A stretch of DNA of 64,000 bases from Culex pipiens pallens. Taxonomy: Eukaryota; Arthropoda; Insecta; Diptera; Culicidae. Numbering within the stretch: the stretch's first letter is position 1; each line of letters begins with the position of its first letter. The notes beneath the pieces were generated by a model, which was given only the letters and a program-made list of their open reading frames with translations, had not been told where the DNA came from and searched no databases. Position numbers and translations under genes: made by a program. Where the stretch lies: NCBI RefSeq assembly GCF_016801865.2, contig NC_068939.1:157078136-157142135 (forward strand), read 5' to 3'. This document shows positions 36,942 through 48,291 of this stretch, piece by piece.

Positions 36942-37445
36942 CGTCGTCGTGCTATCATGTCGCACCCGCCATTTTGACGTTCCGAGAAAAACGCGTTTTA
37001 ATGTTTGACCTTGAATAAACAAAAACGAAAGCACGCAATGTAAACAATAACAAACACGTTTTGTTTGGCTGACCATTCTGTGCATTGTCCCGAAGTTTGG
37101 TTGAAGTTGGTTGCTGGAGTCCCCGTTATAATTAAAAATGTTTACGGTAGTCTAACTTGTACGTGCGTCAAACGCATCCTGACCTGAAATCCCTTTGCCC
37201 TTTGTCGCACTTACATCAATTTTCAGGGAGTGACAAGATAGCGCGACAGGATTGAAACTTCTTGTATATGTAGAGTGACATTTTTCGGAGCTTTTTTGGT
37301 TTTCATTGAATATCTCAGGATTGAAATCGAATTTTGGGAATCTGTGAAGGTCAAAAGATGAGGCATTGTGAACTGCACAAAATGGCGTTGTTAACTCAAT
37401 TTGGCCCAAAATGCACGTACGACAAGTTAGCACGATGGCGACGAC
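36942..37445 (+). repeat. Dispersed repeat with inverted ends, copy 1
   Basis: Same sequence and orientation as 58826-59306. It starts CGTCGTCGTGCTATCATGTC and ends with the inverse motif GACAAGTTAGCACGATGGCG. Internal copies of the same end motif occur (GTCTAACTTGTACGTGC and GTGACAAGATAGCGCGACAG). It is likely a small TIR element or repeat family. It has about 30 bp (TTTGACCTTGAATAAACAAA region) absent from copy 2. Confidence 0.8.
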
Positions 37446-39492
37446 TTGCTCACAACGTATCCTAAACCTTATACCTTCTCCAAATTTATCCAAATTAATG
37501 CTAAACTTAAATGGGGACATCGTGGAGACTTTCCCTTATCCCCTTAAAACATCAACATTTTTCGTCTTCATTTCTTTGTTCCTGGTGCGTGGTGGGGGAT
37601 TTTGTTTCAAGTGGAATTGGTTCTTTTTATTTTTTTTCAAATTCTATTCAACTTGAGCTTAGTCAATTATCATTTCCCACGAAGAAATCCAGTCTTAGCA
37701 GTTTTAGCAGTCAATAATGATTTTCTAGTGGAATTTTATTTCAAGTTAAAGTTCTCCCAAGGTCAAATAAGTATGGTTCACATTAAAGAAAGAATTTTCA
37801 TCTAAATAGTGTTGTGTTTGTCACGCTTGGTTCAAAAGTTCCTAAATATCACTCAAGGACCTAATCAAAACAAAAAAGTCTAGAATTGTTACTTAGTAGG
37901 AAGGTATCTCAATGAACTATTCAACAATGTGTCATATAAAAGATATGGAAGTCATTTTCATTACGTGTGCTCCGAGGTCCGGTAAAAAAGCATAATAAGT
38001 ATCACTTGAGTTCTAGTTCTAGTATAACCTCTTTGAGGAAAGCAAGACTCACTGAAAATGCTTCTCAAACGCAATTGCGACAGTCGTTGTGTTACAAACT
38101 CAAAATACAAAACAAAATAATTTTAAATGAACAAGTAATTCCATCAACCCCATTATACACGCAAGCCAAAATTTGCGGGAAAACATTCCCTTAACTTTCC
38201 CGAGAGATCTCCCCCTCTTTCCTTCTTTTTGAGGGGGAAAACTGTTCCCACAAACTAGTTTTTCCCTTCCATGAACCAAAGGAAAACTCAATTTGGGAAC
38301 CATTTTCTGCAGTTTTTCACCCAGCAGAATCAAAAAGCACGGAGGAAGTGTGTGTGTGGAAAGTTTGTAATTTAACACTGGGGCGACTTTGGGACGTGAA
38401 TTATTGGGCGAACTAAATTGCGCATATTTTGCGCATGAAGGGTGTTGGTGCGTGTGTGTGCGACTGTGTGTGTGGTTGTGTGGGTGTAAGTGAGAAAGTT
38501 CCGATTTTGGGTTGAAAAATCTGGTCCGGCGAGGGGAAGGTTTTGCCAGTTGCTGTGATACGGGAACCGGAACAAGGGACCACATTTCTGCAGAGTATCA
38601 TAAGCTTAAATTTGAGGAGAATTGCGTGGGGCGGTATTGGGGCGACTTTCTGAACTGAGACATGTTTTGAATGTCAAAATATGCGAAAGTTTTTCATAGT
38701 TTTTGTATAATTTAAAGTTAAAATTTAAAAAATTTCGTAAATATTTCTATAAAATCAGTCTCATCCCAAGCCAATCAACGGAATAAAAATTCATTCGTTT
38801 TCCCCTCCCCTTTAAGATCTTACTTGTTGCCACATTGAATTGCCAATCGCTTCATTTTGGGGCTCAGGACGATTTCCCTCTCCTTCGAAGGCCACCGCAG
38901 CCATTCATCTTCTTTTCACACAGATGGCGCAACGGAAGAACGAACAAAAAATTAAAATGGCCCCAGCCTTAGAATTGGGCAATGCTCTAAAGCGATAACA
39001 GAAGGAAAAATGCCCCAGTCTGGAACGGAAAAAAGGCGACCACCACCCCATAAAAAATGGCTCCTCGTTCGTCAATGAGGCCTCATGAATAACGAATGGT
39101 CACGGTGAATGTTTTCAGGGGATTTTTTATTCTTCTTATTTCGTTCAAATTATTATCTCTCGGGTGGTTTGCGAAAATATTCATTCACGAGCGATTCAAT
39201 GATTGGTATTTTTCTTCTAGCTTTGATCAACCCTGAGGGGGACAATGAGAGGAGGAGGGGGGAAACGCCCCGTCTTGATTGACGTTTGGGTCATGCTGCC
39301 GCATATCGAACAAATCATTGAAGATAAAGGACAGATGCCGTCTGTCACCGTTGATGGGGTCATCATTAGAGGAACGAAGCGTTTTTTTCGCTCAATTGTC
39401 AACCACCTGTCAGATGAGGAAGGAGGGAGGGTGTCGTTAGTGGCACTTTTTACAAATAGAAGTGATTTGTTTTGTTGGATGGTTTTATTTAT
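37446..39492. other. No gene recognised; GT-rich stretch at 38340-38490
   Basis: Unique-looking sequence with an interrupted GT microsatellite (38351-38490). The longest minus-strand frame here (161 residues) is driven by the ACAC complement and has no domain. Confidence 0.4.
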
Positions 39493-41503
39493 TGTTTCTT
39501 GTTTCTTGTTTCTTGTTTCTTGTTTCTTGTTTCTTGTTTCTTGTTTCTTGTTTCTTGTTTCTTGTTTCTTGTTTCTTGTTTCTTGTTTCTTGTTTCTTGT
39601 TTCTTGTTTCTTGTTTCTTGTTTCTGGTTTCTTGTTTCTTGTTTCTTGTTTCTTGTTTCTTGTTTCTTGTTTCTTGTTTCTTGTTTCTTGTTTCTTGTTT
39701 CTTGTTTCTTGTTTCTTGTTTCTTGTTTCTTGTTTCTTGTTTCTTGTTTCTTGTTTCTTGTTTCTTGTTTCTTGTTTCTTGTTTCTTGTTTCTTGTTTCT
39801 TGTTTCTTGTTTCTTGTTTCTTGTTTCTTGTTTCTTGTTTCTTGTTTCTTGTTTCTTGTTTCTTGTTTCTTGTTTCTTGTTTCTTGTTTCTTGTTTCTTG
39901 TTTCTTGTTTCTTGTTTCTTGTTTCTTGTTTCTTGTTTCTTGTTTCTTGTTTCTTGTTTCTTGTTTCTTGTTTCTTGTTTCTTGTTTCTTGTTTCTTGTT
40001 TCTTGTTTCTTGTTTCTTGTTTCTTGTTTCTTGTTTCTTGATTCTTGTTTCTTGTTTCTTGATTCTTGTTTCTTGTTTCTTGTTTCTTGTTTCTTGTTTC
40101 TTGTTTCTTGTTTCTTGTTTCTTGTTTCTTGTTTCTTGTTTCTTGTTTCTTGTTTCTTGTTTCTTGTTTCTTGTTTCTTGTTTCTTGTTTCTTGTTTCTT
40201 GTTTCTTGTTTCTTGTTTCTTGTTTCTTGTTTCTTGTTTCTTGTTTCTTGTTTCTTGTTTCTTGTTTCTTGTTTCTTGTTTCTTGTTTCTTGTTTCTTGT
40301 TTCTTGTTTCTTGTTTCTTGTTTCTTGTTTCTTGTTTCTTGTTTCTTGTTTCTTGTTTCTTGTTTCTTGGTTCTTGTTTCTTGTTTCTTGTTTCTTGTTT
40401 CTTGTTTCTTGTTTCTTGTTTCTTGTTTCTTGTTTCTTGTTTCTTGTTTCTTGTTTCTTGTTTCTTGTTTCTTGTTTCTTGTTTCTTGTTTCTTGTTTCT
40501 TGTTTCTTGTTTCTTGTTTCTTGTTTCTTGTTTCTTGTTTCTTGTTTCTTGTTTCTTGTTTCTTGTTTCTTGTTTCTTGTTTCTTGTTTCTTGTTTCTTG
40601 TTTCTTGTTTCTTGTTTCTTGTTTCTTGTTTCTTGTTTCTTGTTTCTTGTTTCTTGTTTCTTGTTTCTTGTTTCTTGTTTCTTGTTTCTTGTTTCTTGTT
40701 TCTTGTTTCTTGTTTCTTGTTTCTTGTTTCTTGTTTCTTGTTTCTTGTTTCTTGTTTCTTGTTTCTTGTTTCTTGTTTCTTGTTTCTTGTTTCTTGTTTC
40801 TTGTTTCTTGTTTCTTGTTTCTTGTTTCTTGTTTCTTGTTTCTTGTTTCTTGTTTCTTGTTTCTTGTTTCTTGTTTCTTGTTTCTTGTTTCTTGTTTCTT
40901 GTTTCTTGTTTCTTGTTTCTTGTTTCTTGTTTCTTGTTTCTTGTTTCTTGTTTCTTGTTTCTTGTTTCTTGTTTCTTGTTTCTTGTTTCTTGTTTCTTGT
41001 TTCTTGTTTCTTGTTTCTTGTTTCTTGTTTCTTGTTTCTTGTTTCTTGTTTCTTGTTTCTTGTTTCTTGTTTCTTGTTTCTTGTTTCTTGTTTCTTGTTT
41101 CTTGTTTCTTGTTTCTTGTTTCTTGTTTCTTGTTTCTTGTTTCTTGTTTCTTGTTTCTTGTTTCTTGTTTCTTGTTTCTTGTTTCTTGTTTCTTGTTTCT
41201 TGTTTCTTGTTTCTTGTTTCTTGTTTCTTGTTTCTTGTTTCTTGTTTCTTGTTTCTTGTTTCTTGTTTCTTGTTTCTTGTTTCTTGTTTCTTGTTTCTTG
41301 TTTCTTGTTTCTTGTTTCTTGTTTCTTGTTTCTTGTTTCTTGTTTCTTGTTTCTTGTTTCTTGTTTCTTGTTTCTTGTTTCTTGTTTTTTGTTTCTTGTT
41401 TCTTGTCTCTTGTCTCTTGTCTCTTGTTTCTTGTTTCTTGTTTCTTGTTTCTTGTTTCTTGTTTCTTGTTTCTTGTTTCTTGTTTCTTGTTTCTTGTTTC
41501 TTG
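39493..41503. repeat. Satellite array, 7-bp unit GTTTCTT, about 287 copies
   Basis: Two kilobases of near-perfect GTTTCTT. Rare variants (CTGGTTT near 39625, CTTGATT near 40040 and 40063, CTTGGTT near 40368, GTTTTTT near 41389, GTCTCTT near 41405-41425) fall mostly towards the ends. Because 7 is not divisible by 3 and the unit lacks stops in any plus frame, very long open frames (up to 762 residues of FLVSC repeats) run through it; these are not genes. Confidence 0.98.
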
Positions 41504-43383
41504 TTTTCCGATTATTATTTTTTACAACTTTAAATCAAAAGTCGTTTAATCAGTTTAAAACATTCAAGCGTCACAAACCGGATTATATTCCAATTACAGA
41601 TCAAATACTACCAGAACTATTACAGGCTGGACGTGTAATCAAATATTTTGTGACCTTCATTTTGTTTACACACACACATGTCGCGAGCAAAAACGCACGC
41701 ATATTTTATGTGCCTCGTTTGGAGTACATTTGCAAACATTCCTCAGGATCAGGTAAACAACCGCGCACTTCTGTTTTCCGGTTCGGCCACTTCGTTGACT
41801 GAAATTCACTGATCAGCGAAGCACAGGTCGTAGCAGGTTGAATTTGAGAATTGTTCGAGATTTCTTGTTTTTATTTCAAAATCAAATGTTGATTAAAATA
41901 TTTGTTTCGTAGTTTTTTGCTAGATTTTTTTATTTTTATTAAAAAGCAATAATTTACGTTAAATTGTCTGTGAGCGAGCACAAAAATAAACCACGTGTTT
42001 ACCCACTCAATCTCACGGCTATCATATTTCGGAAAATGTCACGTCCCTATCCCAGTCACGTGGTCAAAGGTCACGCAAATACCCCGCACACACACATCGC
42101 ACTTGACGGTCATGTTTCAATTCGACGAAACCACTCGAGCCTGCATAAAAAAATGCCTACTCGAATGTGTAGGCCGGTCGTTGATGGAATTTTGATGAGA
42201 TCGGAAATGAGTGGGTGCAGCTGGCTAATTTTTGAATTTGATGATTTATTTATGTTTCGATTTTTCGCGATTTGATCCTCACAATTCACCACCTATGAAT
42301 GTGTTTACTTATTTATGATGTGCCAAAAGCAAGTGATTGAAAAATCCTCACGTTGCGACCGCTAAAATGGGAGCACTGCCATGCGGTGCAGCGACGACGG
42401 TGCAAATCATGGCTTTCCACCTAAGGTACTCGCGATTGAGTGTGTAGTAGTGCGGTTGTCAAAATCGTTACCTCTGACTCCAGGGCCTCGCCTCGAAACG
42501 TCATACAGGAACAAAAGCGGCGAACCGAAGATTCGCGTGACGTTTTGGAATTTTGACAGTCTGGAACGCATGAATTACCCCTTTATCGGTTTCCCGCACG
42601 GGTGAAATGAAAATTGTTGCACATGGCTGAATTTGGAAATTTTGCAAATTATCATAATTTATGCTAAATTTCATAATTTAAACAACAATCTAAAGCAAAC
42701 TTGTTTAAAAACTAAAGATAAACTAAAGGCACGATGATTTGTTGCGTAATATTGCTTAGAATTGCGATGAAAGCGGTTTAAATTGAAAAAAAAAAATTTA
42801 TTTCTGTTCTAGAATTCAACGTAATTTTGTTTATTATGTATGACTTTAAAATAAGTACGCAACGATTTTAGAAAATTTTACACAAAATGATTTTTTTGGT
42901 TCGTCCACAAACAATCTCATGTTGGTAAACAAATGACGCCATATTGCCAATATTGTTCGGTAGCTTATATCAGGCCATCGCCGGGGCCCTGTCTGACTCT
43001 CTCACTCCACTGACACTGACATTGTTTATATTTTGGTTTTCCTTGCCCGGTCCATGGTTCGTTTGCTATTGTTTTGGTTTAAGTGGCACGGAGTCATGCA
43101 CTCACACTAATGCAAAGCAAGATCGCGAATACCTATGATATACAGCCTTAGGTGCAAAAATCGGAGAGGGTCGGGTACAACAGTACCAGAAAAAATCCCG
43201 ATTTGAGCTGTAATTGCTCATTAATGATGTTTAAATTGATGTTACCATCAAAGATATTTCATCAAGTCATTGCTAACCTAATGTGATTGTAATTGAGCTT
43301 AAAATGGTTAAAAATAGAGGGTTCGGCCACATTACCGCTTGATAATCCGTTTCACCGTCAAGTCGGTACTACCCAAACTAATA
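41504..43383. other. No gene recognised
   Basis: Intergenic sequence upstream of the serpin, with short frames only and no repeat end identified. Confidence 0.4.
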
Positions 43384-44781
43384 ATGTTACGACTGCTGAT
43401 CATTGTGTTTTCTTGTGTCGCGTCCAGTTCACTAGCTGCTAGTACAGGCAAACTTTTGTGTCTTTCTGATACGAATTTCAAACTGACCAAGCATACCTGC
43501 TTCCACAGATCTTTACTCCTCCAGCAACCAGTTCACGTTCGAGTTCTTCAAAACCGTCTACTCACCGCAGCAGAATGTCGTCGTGTCGCCACTAGCGATG
43601 TTCCTGATTCTGAGCATGGTGTACCACGTGGCCAACGAAAAAGCCTCGGCCGAACTTCAACAGCTGCTCCATCTGCCGGAGGACAAACAGGAGGTCATGC
43701 TACATTTAAGCCATTTCTTCGATCAGTCCCGGTCCAATGCGGATGGGTACAGAGTTTCTAACGTGATCTTTTCAAAACTCACGCTTAATCCGGCTTTTTA
43801 CCTACCACTGGAGAAACGGTGCGGAACTGAACGGATCAACTTGACCAATGTTGATGTGGTGGCACTGGCAAACAAATGGTCCCTGAACAAAACTGCCGAT
43901 TTATTCAGTATCGTAAGCCCTGAAACCATTAATTTCATGAAAATGGTGGAAATAGTCATGCTGAACGTGATTTCGTTGAACGCATCGTGGAATACAAAGT
44001 TTACCCCATCTGACCAGCATCCTTTTTATTTTTTGGACGGTGAGCAGGATGTCGAGTTCATGGAGGTTGATTTTGAAGGTAATTACACGAGTCAAAGTAA
44101 TTATTGGACAGTTGAGATCCCGTATGAGGAAAGTACAAATCTTTCAATGATAATCATCAGTCCAAAACAGAACGTAAATCTAGCTCAATTGGTAAACAGT
44201 TTTACCGTAAACGATTACCAAACGATTGATATAAAGCAAGAGCGGAAAAAAATTAAACTTGAGATGCCCAAATTTTCCGCAAAAAATGAACTAAATTTGT
44301 TAGATATTTTAATGCAAAATGGGGTCAAGGAAATATTCGAGGATGGCCGGTTTGCTTTCGGGTTGACGGGAAGCCTGAGGGTGGCGCAGTTCGTTCAGAG
44401 TGCAGTGATTGACGTGGATGAGACAGGGACATTTGCTGCTGCTATTACGAGTGAGTTGAATTTTTCACTGATATCCTACGACAGAGGAACTGCTTTCTTC
44501 ATTAATTGTGATATCGATAAATTTTCCAGTTTTCGGTGCGGTTCCGTTTTCCTCGGATGGCGGTGGTGACAATATCATGATAGTTCGAGTGAATCGTCCG
44601 TTCATGTATCTAATCAGAAATGTTATCAGCAAGGAAATTGTTTTCATTGGACACTATTCTATGCTTGGAGGTGAGAAGTGTAACGACGCGACCGTTCGAG
44701 TCATTTAAAGATTATATTTTTTTAGCATCGCTTCCAGCAACTGATGATCCAAAGAATACCAAAACTCCTCGGTCGTCGTAA
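43384..44781 (+). CDS. Secreted serpin (serine protease inhibitor)
   Basis: A serpin that would trap an extracellular protease through its reactive-centre loop. Exons: 43384-43441 (ATG and an 18-20 residue signal peptide, MLRLLIIVFSCVASSSLAA), 43509-44450 (most of the fold, with VVVSPLAMFLILSM), 44530-44670 and 44726-44781, giving 398 residues. Phases agree at every junction. The hinge reads ETGTFAAAIT, close to the inhibitory consensus, so it is probably an inhibitor. Counting from the hinge Gly as P15 puts Phe at P1 and Ser at P1', suggesting chymotrypsin-like targets. The shutter strand RVNRPFMYLI and FIGHY follow. If the last intron is retained, translation stops at 44708 instead (392 residues, ending ATVRVI). 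A 79-bp intron splits the reactive loop. Potential Asn-linked sites include NLT, NKT and NAS. Confidence 0.9.
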
Positions 44782-44910
44782 ACATATATGTTCTGCAATT
44801 ATAAAAAAACAATGCTATCAGAAAATTTCTTAAAAGATAAGTTTTTTTTGTCTCTCAAGTTGAAGAACACAGTAAAAAAATCCGATGTTAAAATCGCATG
44901 CAAAAGCATG

Positions 44911-45196
44911 CACATCACCTTTGTGAGCAAAAGCAAGTAATATTGTATGAGAAAACGTGTACACAAAAAGCATACGATGTATGGGGAACCTACAGCTACA
45001 TAGGCAAAGATCCAGCTATATACATTGCGCTGAGATAGCCGAGAGGGTTGGGGCGTGGACTCGGTAATCTGAATATTACTCATGCTGACTTGGTGTTATT
45101 TTTGGGGTGAGCAGACCTGATTTTTTTCTTCGGTACATGCTTTTTGTGTATACGTTTTCTCATACAATATTACATGCTTTTGCTCACAAAGGTGAC
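44911..45196. repeat. Inverted repeat enclosing a tRNA-Ser-like half
   Basis: The left arm, 44911-44975 (ACCTTTGTGAGCAAAAGCAA onward), pairs with the inverted right arm, about 45135-45196 (ATGCTTTTTGTGTATACGTT to CTCACAAAGGTGACC). The loop at about 45029-45070 contains GATAGCCGAGAGGGTTGGGG then GTGGACTCGGTAATC. This resembles the 5' half of a serine or leucine tRNA, including a box A-like motif, but no B box follows. Confidence 0.65.
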
Positions 45197-45544
45197 CCAA
45201 GTAGCATCGCGAAACATGTTTCAAATGGCTAAGTCCAAACAATGTTTATCAAGGGCGTAAAAAAGTTACATTTGTTACAACCTTTTGGATTTTGTGGGCG
45301 ACACTTATTGACAACTAATTTGAAACAAAATATAATGAGTGTTTTTGACCTTCTCCTTGCCTCATGGGAAACTGAAAAAGCTGATGAGTTGTAACATATT
45401 TTGTTATCATTAAGTTATTTTTGTAACAACTTGACAACTTTCCGATTGATTTTATTAGGTAAGAACTATGTTGTGAATATGTAGCGGTAACATTCATTAG
45501 CCAAACAAATTAACGTAATGCAAGATTGTTTTGATTCATTTAGT

Positions 45545-45884
45545 TTATTTCCGACGAGTGAAAACTAGCGTGGACTTTGAAGAAAAGGAAAGATCATGGT
45601 CCATAATCGCTTCCGGATTCCGAAATCTGGCGTAAGAACCAGCGAATTGTAGCGTGTTAAAAAGGCTAAACTGGTCAACATAAATGCAGACCCCATTGAA
45701 CAGCATGCAGACACCAAAACCTACAATGACTAGCGGATGGATTCGTCCCAACCCCTGATTCGGCCTGACGTCTGCCATAGATTCCGACAATGATGCATTG
45801 CAAAATTAGTCTGACGATAACGAGCCTACAGATTTCCCTCAAACCTAACCCAGAGAAGATCTCAAGAATTGGGGAATCGACCAC
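45545..45884 (-). pseudogene. Possible coding remnant with membrane-like segments
   Basis: On the minus strand one frame (45545-45790) encodes a hydrophobic segment, PLVIVGFGVCMLFNGVCIYV, followed by a hydrophilic tail to a TAA. A second, overlapping frame just upstream (to 45884) encodes another hydrophobic segment, REICRLVIVRLILQCIIVGI. A TTGTAG acceptor-like site precedes the first. The two segments are in different frames, so this may be a decayed multi-pass protein or two exons with unrecognised splicing. The family is not identified. Confidence 0.25.
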
Positions 45885-46080
45885 CGGAACATAAAAAAGT
45901 GTTTTTTATACGTTTTTGTGCCCAGCAATTCGCTTTCAAAAGACCTACAATCCAAAGTGTCTATTGGATTAACTGGCAAAAGCTGCGTGATGGTCATTTC
46001 CGGTCGGCAACTCTTTGTTTTCAGCCTGCACGACACAAATCATGCACTGATGCTATACGCACATGATCAGGGGTCAAAAT

Positions 46081-46165
46081 CCAACGAACTCTTGCTTGTT
46101 ACGGCGGTAGACTCGTAGATCTTAACTCCAGGGATTCCTTGGATGACCATGGACATCCTGAAGTA
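46081..46165. repeat. Fragment of the 144-bp repeat family
   Basis: CTCTTGCTTGTTACGGCGGT, then CTTAACTCCAGGGATTCCTT, matches the inverted units at 2310-2360 and 2450-2510 inside the TA-flanked foldback. A single unit, no ends visible. Confidence 0.8.
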
Positions 46166-46261
46166 CCCATAAACCTTTGAGATACATAAAATTTTAGTAA
46201 GCAAAAAAAAAACAAATCAAATTATTCGCTCTACAGCATTGCCTTGGCTTTCTCGATTGCG

Positions 46262-46418
46262 AGATTCCTACTCACAACTAAGTGTCCGAAGGCTTGATTG
46301 TTGAGGCAATTGCAAACCTCTTTTTACACCTAAGCTTCCATCCACCCCGGGATTCGAACTGACAACCTTTGGATTGTTAGTCCAAATGCCTACCAGCGAC
46401 TCCACCGAGGCAGAACCC
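46262..46418 (-). mobile_element. tRNA-derived SINE copy
   Basis: On the minus strand it reads CTGCCTCGGTGGAGTCGCTG, a box A-like start, then an excellent box B (GTTCGAATCCC, at about 46350-46360), then AAGAGGTTTGC and TCAAGCCTTCGGACACTTAG. The latter matches the internal region of the SINE at 12393-12561 (TCAAGCCTTCGGACTCCTAG). It therefore preserves the head that the 12.4-kb copy lacks, but not the tail. Confidence 0.75.
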
Positions 46419-46490
46419 AGGGAGGATATATGTTTTCTCTGAGGAACCGAAGAGATATAGTGTTCCCATGGCACAAGTTTTGTTTTGTTG

Positions 46491-46572
46491 AGTAGTGTTA
46501 TGATTTTGTCTAATCTAATCTAATCTAATCAGACCCTAGATTAAATTAGATTAGTAGTGTTATGATTTTGTC
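46491..46572. mobile_element. 42-bp insertion between perfect 20-bp direct repeats
   Basis: AGTAGTGTTATGATTTTGTC lies at 46491-46510 and exactly again at 46553-46572. Between them are four TAATC units, AGACCCTA and a GATTAAATTAGATT stretch. It looks like a very short, 5'-truncated insertion of the tail seen at 24241-24730, with its target duplication. Confidence 0.75.
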
Positions 46573-46887
46573 ATGCAATCCGAATGTTTTTTACTTTAAT
46601 ATACTTTTAATATGAAGTCTTCACAATTTTCGGAAGTTAAAGATACACAGACCAATAATGATCAAAATTATGGCTCTGTAGGTTTAATTGGTTTAAATTT
46701 GATTTATCATATTTAATTTTTTCTAATCGAATTGTAAATATTTTCAATTCAAAATTTTCTTTGTGCATAGAAAATTAAATCGATGAATTAAAAAAGCAGA
46801 TTAAATTGAATGTGTCAGTTTAGATGGCTGATATGATGGAATTGTACAAAAATTTCATCTATTTTTTAGATCCGGAATAAAAAAGAA

Positions 46888-48205
46888 CATAAATATCACT
46901 TAAGTGGGCATTTCTCGAGACAGGGTTGCCAGATCTTCAATGTTTTGAACTCGTTGGAAAGGTCTTTTGATAATCTAACCAACGATGGGTCGGATGATGG
47001 ACCCGGACATAGTTTACATACATTTAAGTGAGATCCGGATATATGTGAAAACACATTTTTATACATAACTTTTGAACTACTTATAGAAACTTCAATATGT
47101 AAAAAACTTGATCTATGGGACCCTAAACCAAGTCGAATGCAACAGGTTTGGGTCAAATCGGTTCAGCCAGTGCCGAGAAACATGAGCTAGTTTGTTGGTC
47201 ACATACATACATATACACACACAGACATTTGTTCAGTTTTCGAGTCGATATGTATACATTAAGGTGGGTCTACGACGTTTTTATACAAAGTTCATTTTTA
47301 GAGCAGGATTATAGCCTTATCTCAGTGAGGAAGGCAAAAACGTTACTTAATCCACCTTTAGGTGGTTGGTACCTTCCTCACATTCATAAAGTCAATTCAT
47401 TCAGTAAAAAGAGCAACATTCCCCCTTAACATGTTTAACAAATCAACTTTATTACTTATTTCTTTTGATAGGGTTGGCAGACCTTCAAAATTTCTGGCGC
47501 ATCGGCAAGGTCTGATTAAAAACCTATTCAACGAAAGTTTGCATGGAAGATTCAGACAATATTTCTATCACAATATATGAAATCCGGCCTCCAAAAAGTG
47601 TATAAATATCACTTAAGTGCTAATAACTTTAGATAGGGTTTTCAGATCCTCGATGTTCCAGGCTCATTTGGAAGGTCTTTCGATTATCCAACTAACGACT
47701 GGTCGCATGATGGACCCGGACATCATTTTCAATGAAAAAACTGCGAACCGGCATCCAAAAATTGTATAAATAACACTTAAGTGCTGATAACTTTTAATAG
47801 GGTTGTCAGATCTTCAATGTTTTGGAAAGGTCTTTTCAATACCTTTCTGAAAATGTATAACATGATAGGTTTTCTTGCAAAACCACCCTTTTTACAATCT
47901 TCCGGACATTAGCATAACTTTTGAAGTACTTAACTAAACTTGCTGATTTTAAATAGAGACCTATGGGACATCAAGACGGATTGAATGAGACTTATACGGT
48001 CAAAATCCGTTCATCCAGCCCGGAGATAATCGAGTGACATTTTTTTTTGTCCACCCACCTACACACATCCACACAGACATTTGCTCAGAACATGATTCTG
48101 AGTCGATATGTATACGTGAAGGTGGGTCTACGAGGTCAAATTAATAAGTTCATTTTTCGAGTGATTTTACAGCCTTTCCTCAGTAAGGTGAGGAAGGCAA
48201 AAATC
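46888..48205. repeat. Cluster of diverged repeats ending GAGGAAGGCAAAAA
   Basis: A block around TAGGGTTGCCAGATCTTCAA recurs at about 46921, 47471, 47634 and 47808. It is preceded in most cases by ATAAATATCACTTAAGTG. Two copies of the terminal part (GAGTCGATATGTATAC, AAGGTGGGTCTACGA, GAGGAAGGCAAAAA) end at about 47340 and 48201. It looks like two tandemly placed, internally repeated elements of a dispersed mosquito repeat. Confidence 0.7.
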
Positions 48206-48291
48206 ATTAGCATTTATCCAAGCTTGACCGTTTCTAAACATATTTTTTCGAAATTTTCTCTACAAATGCTTCAAAAATATTGAAGATTGGA

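Noticed and set aside
38100..38585. 161-residue minus-strand frame rich in His and Thr
   Set aside because: Driven by an interrupted GT microsatellite; no recognisable domain.
39245..41802. Very long open frames (762, 695 and 578 residues) of FLVSC-type repeats
   Set aside because: They are translations of a 7-bp satellite in three frames at once; there is no real coding signal on either side.
43583..44569. Single-exon serpin ending in a Cys- and Trp-containing tail
   Set aside because: That tail is the translation of the retained 79-bp intron; splicing restores the standard serpin C-terminus.
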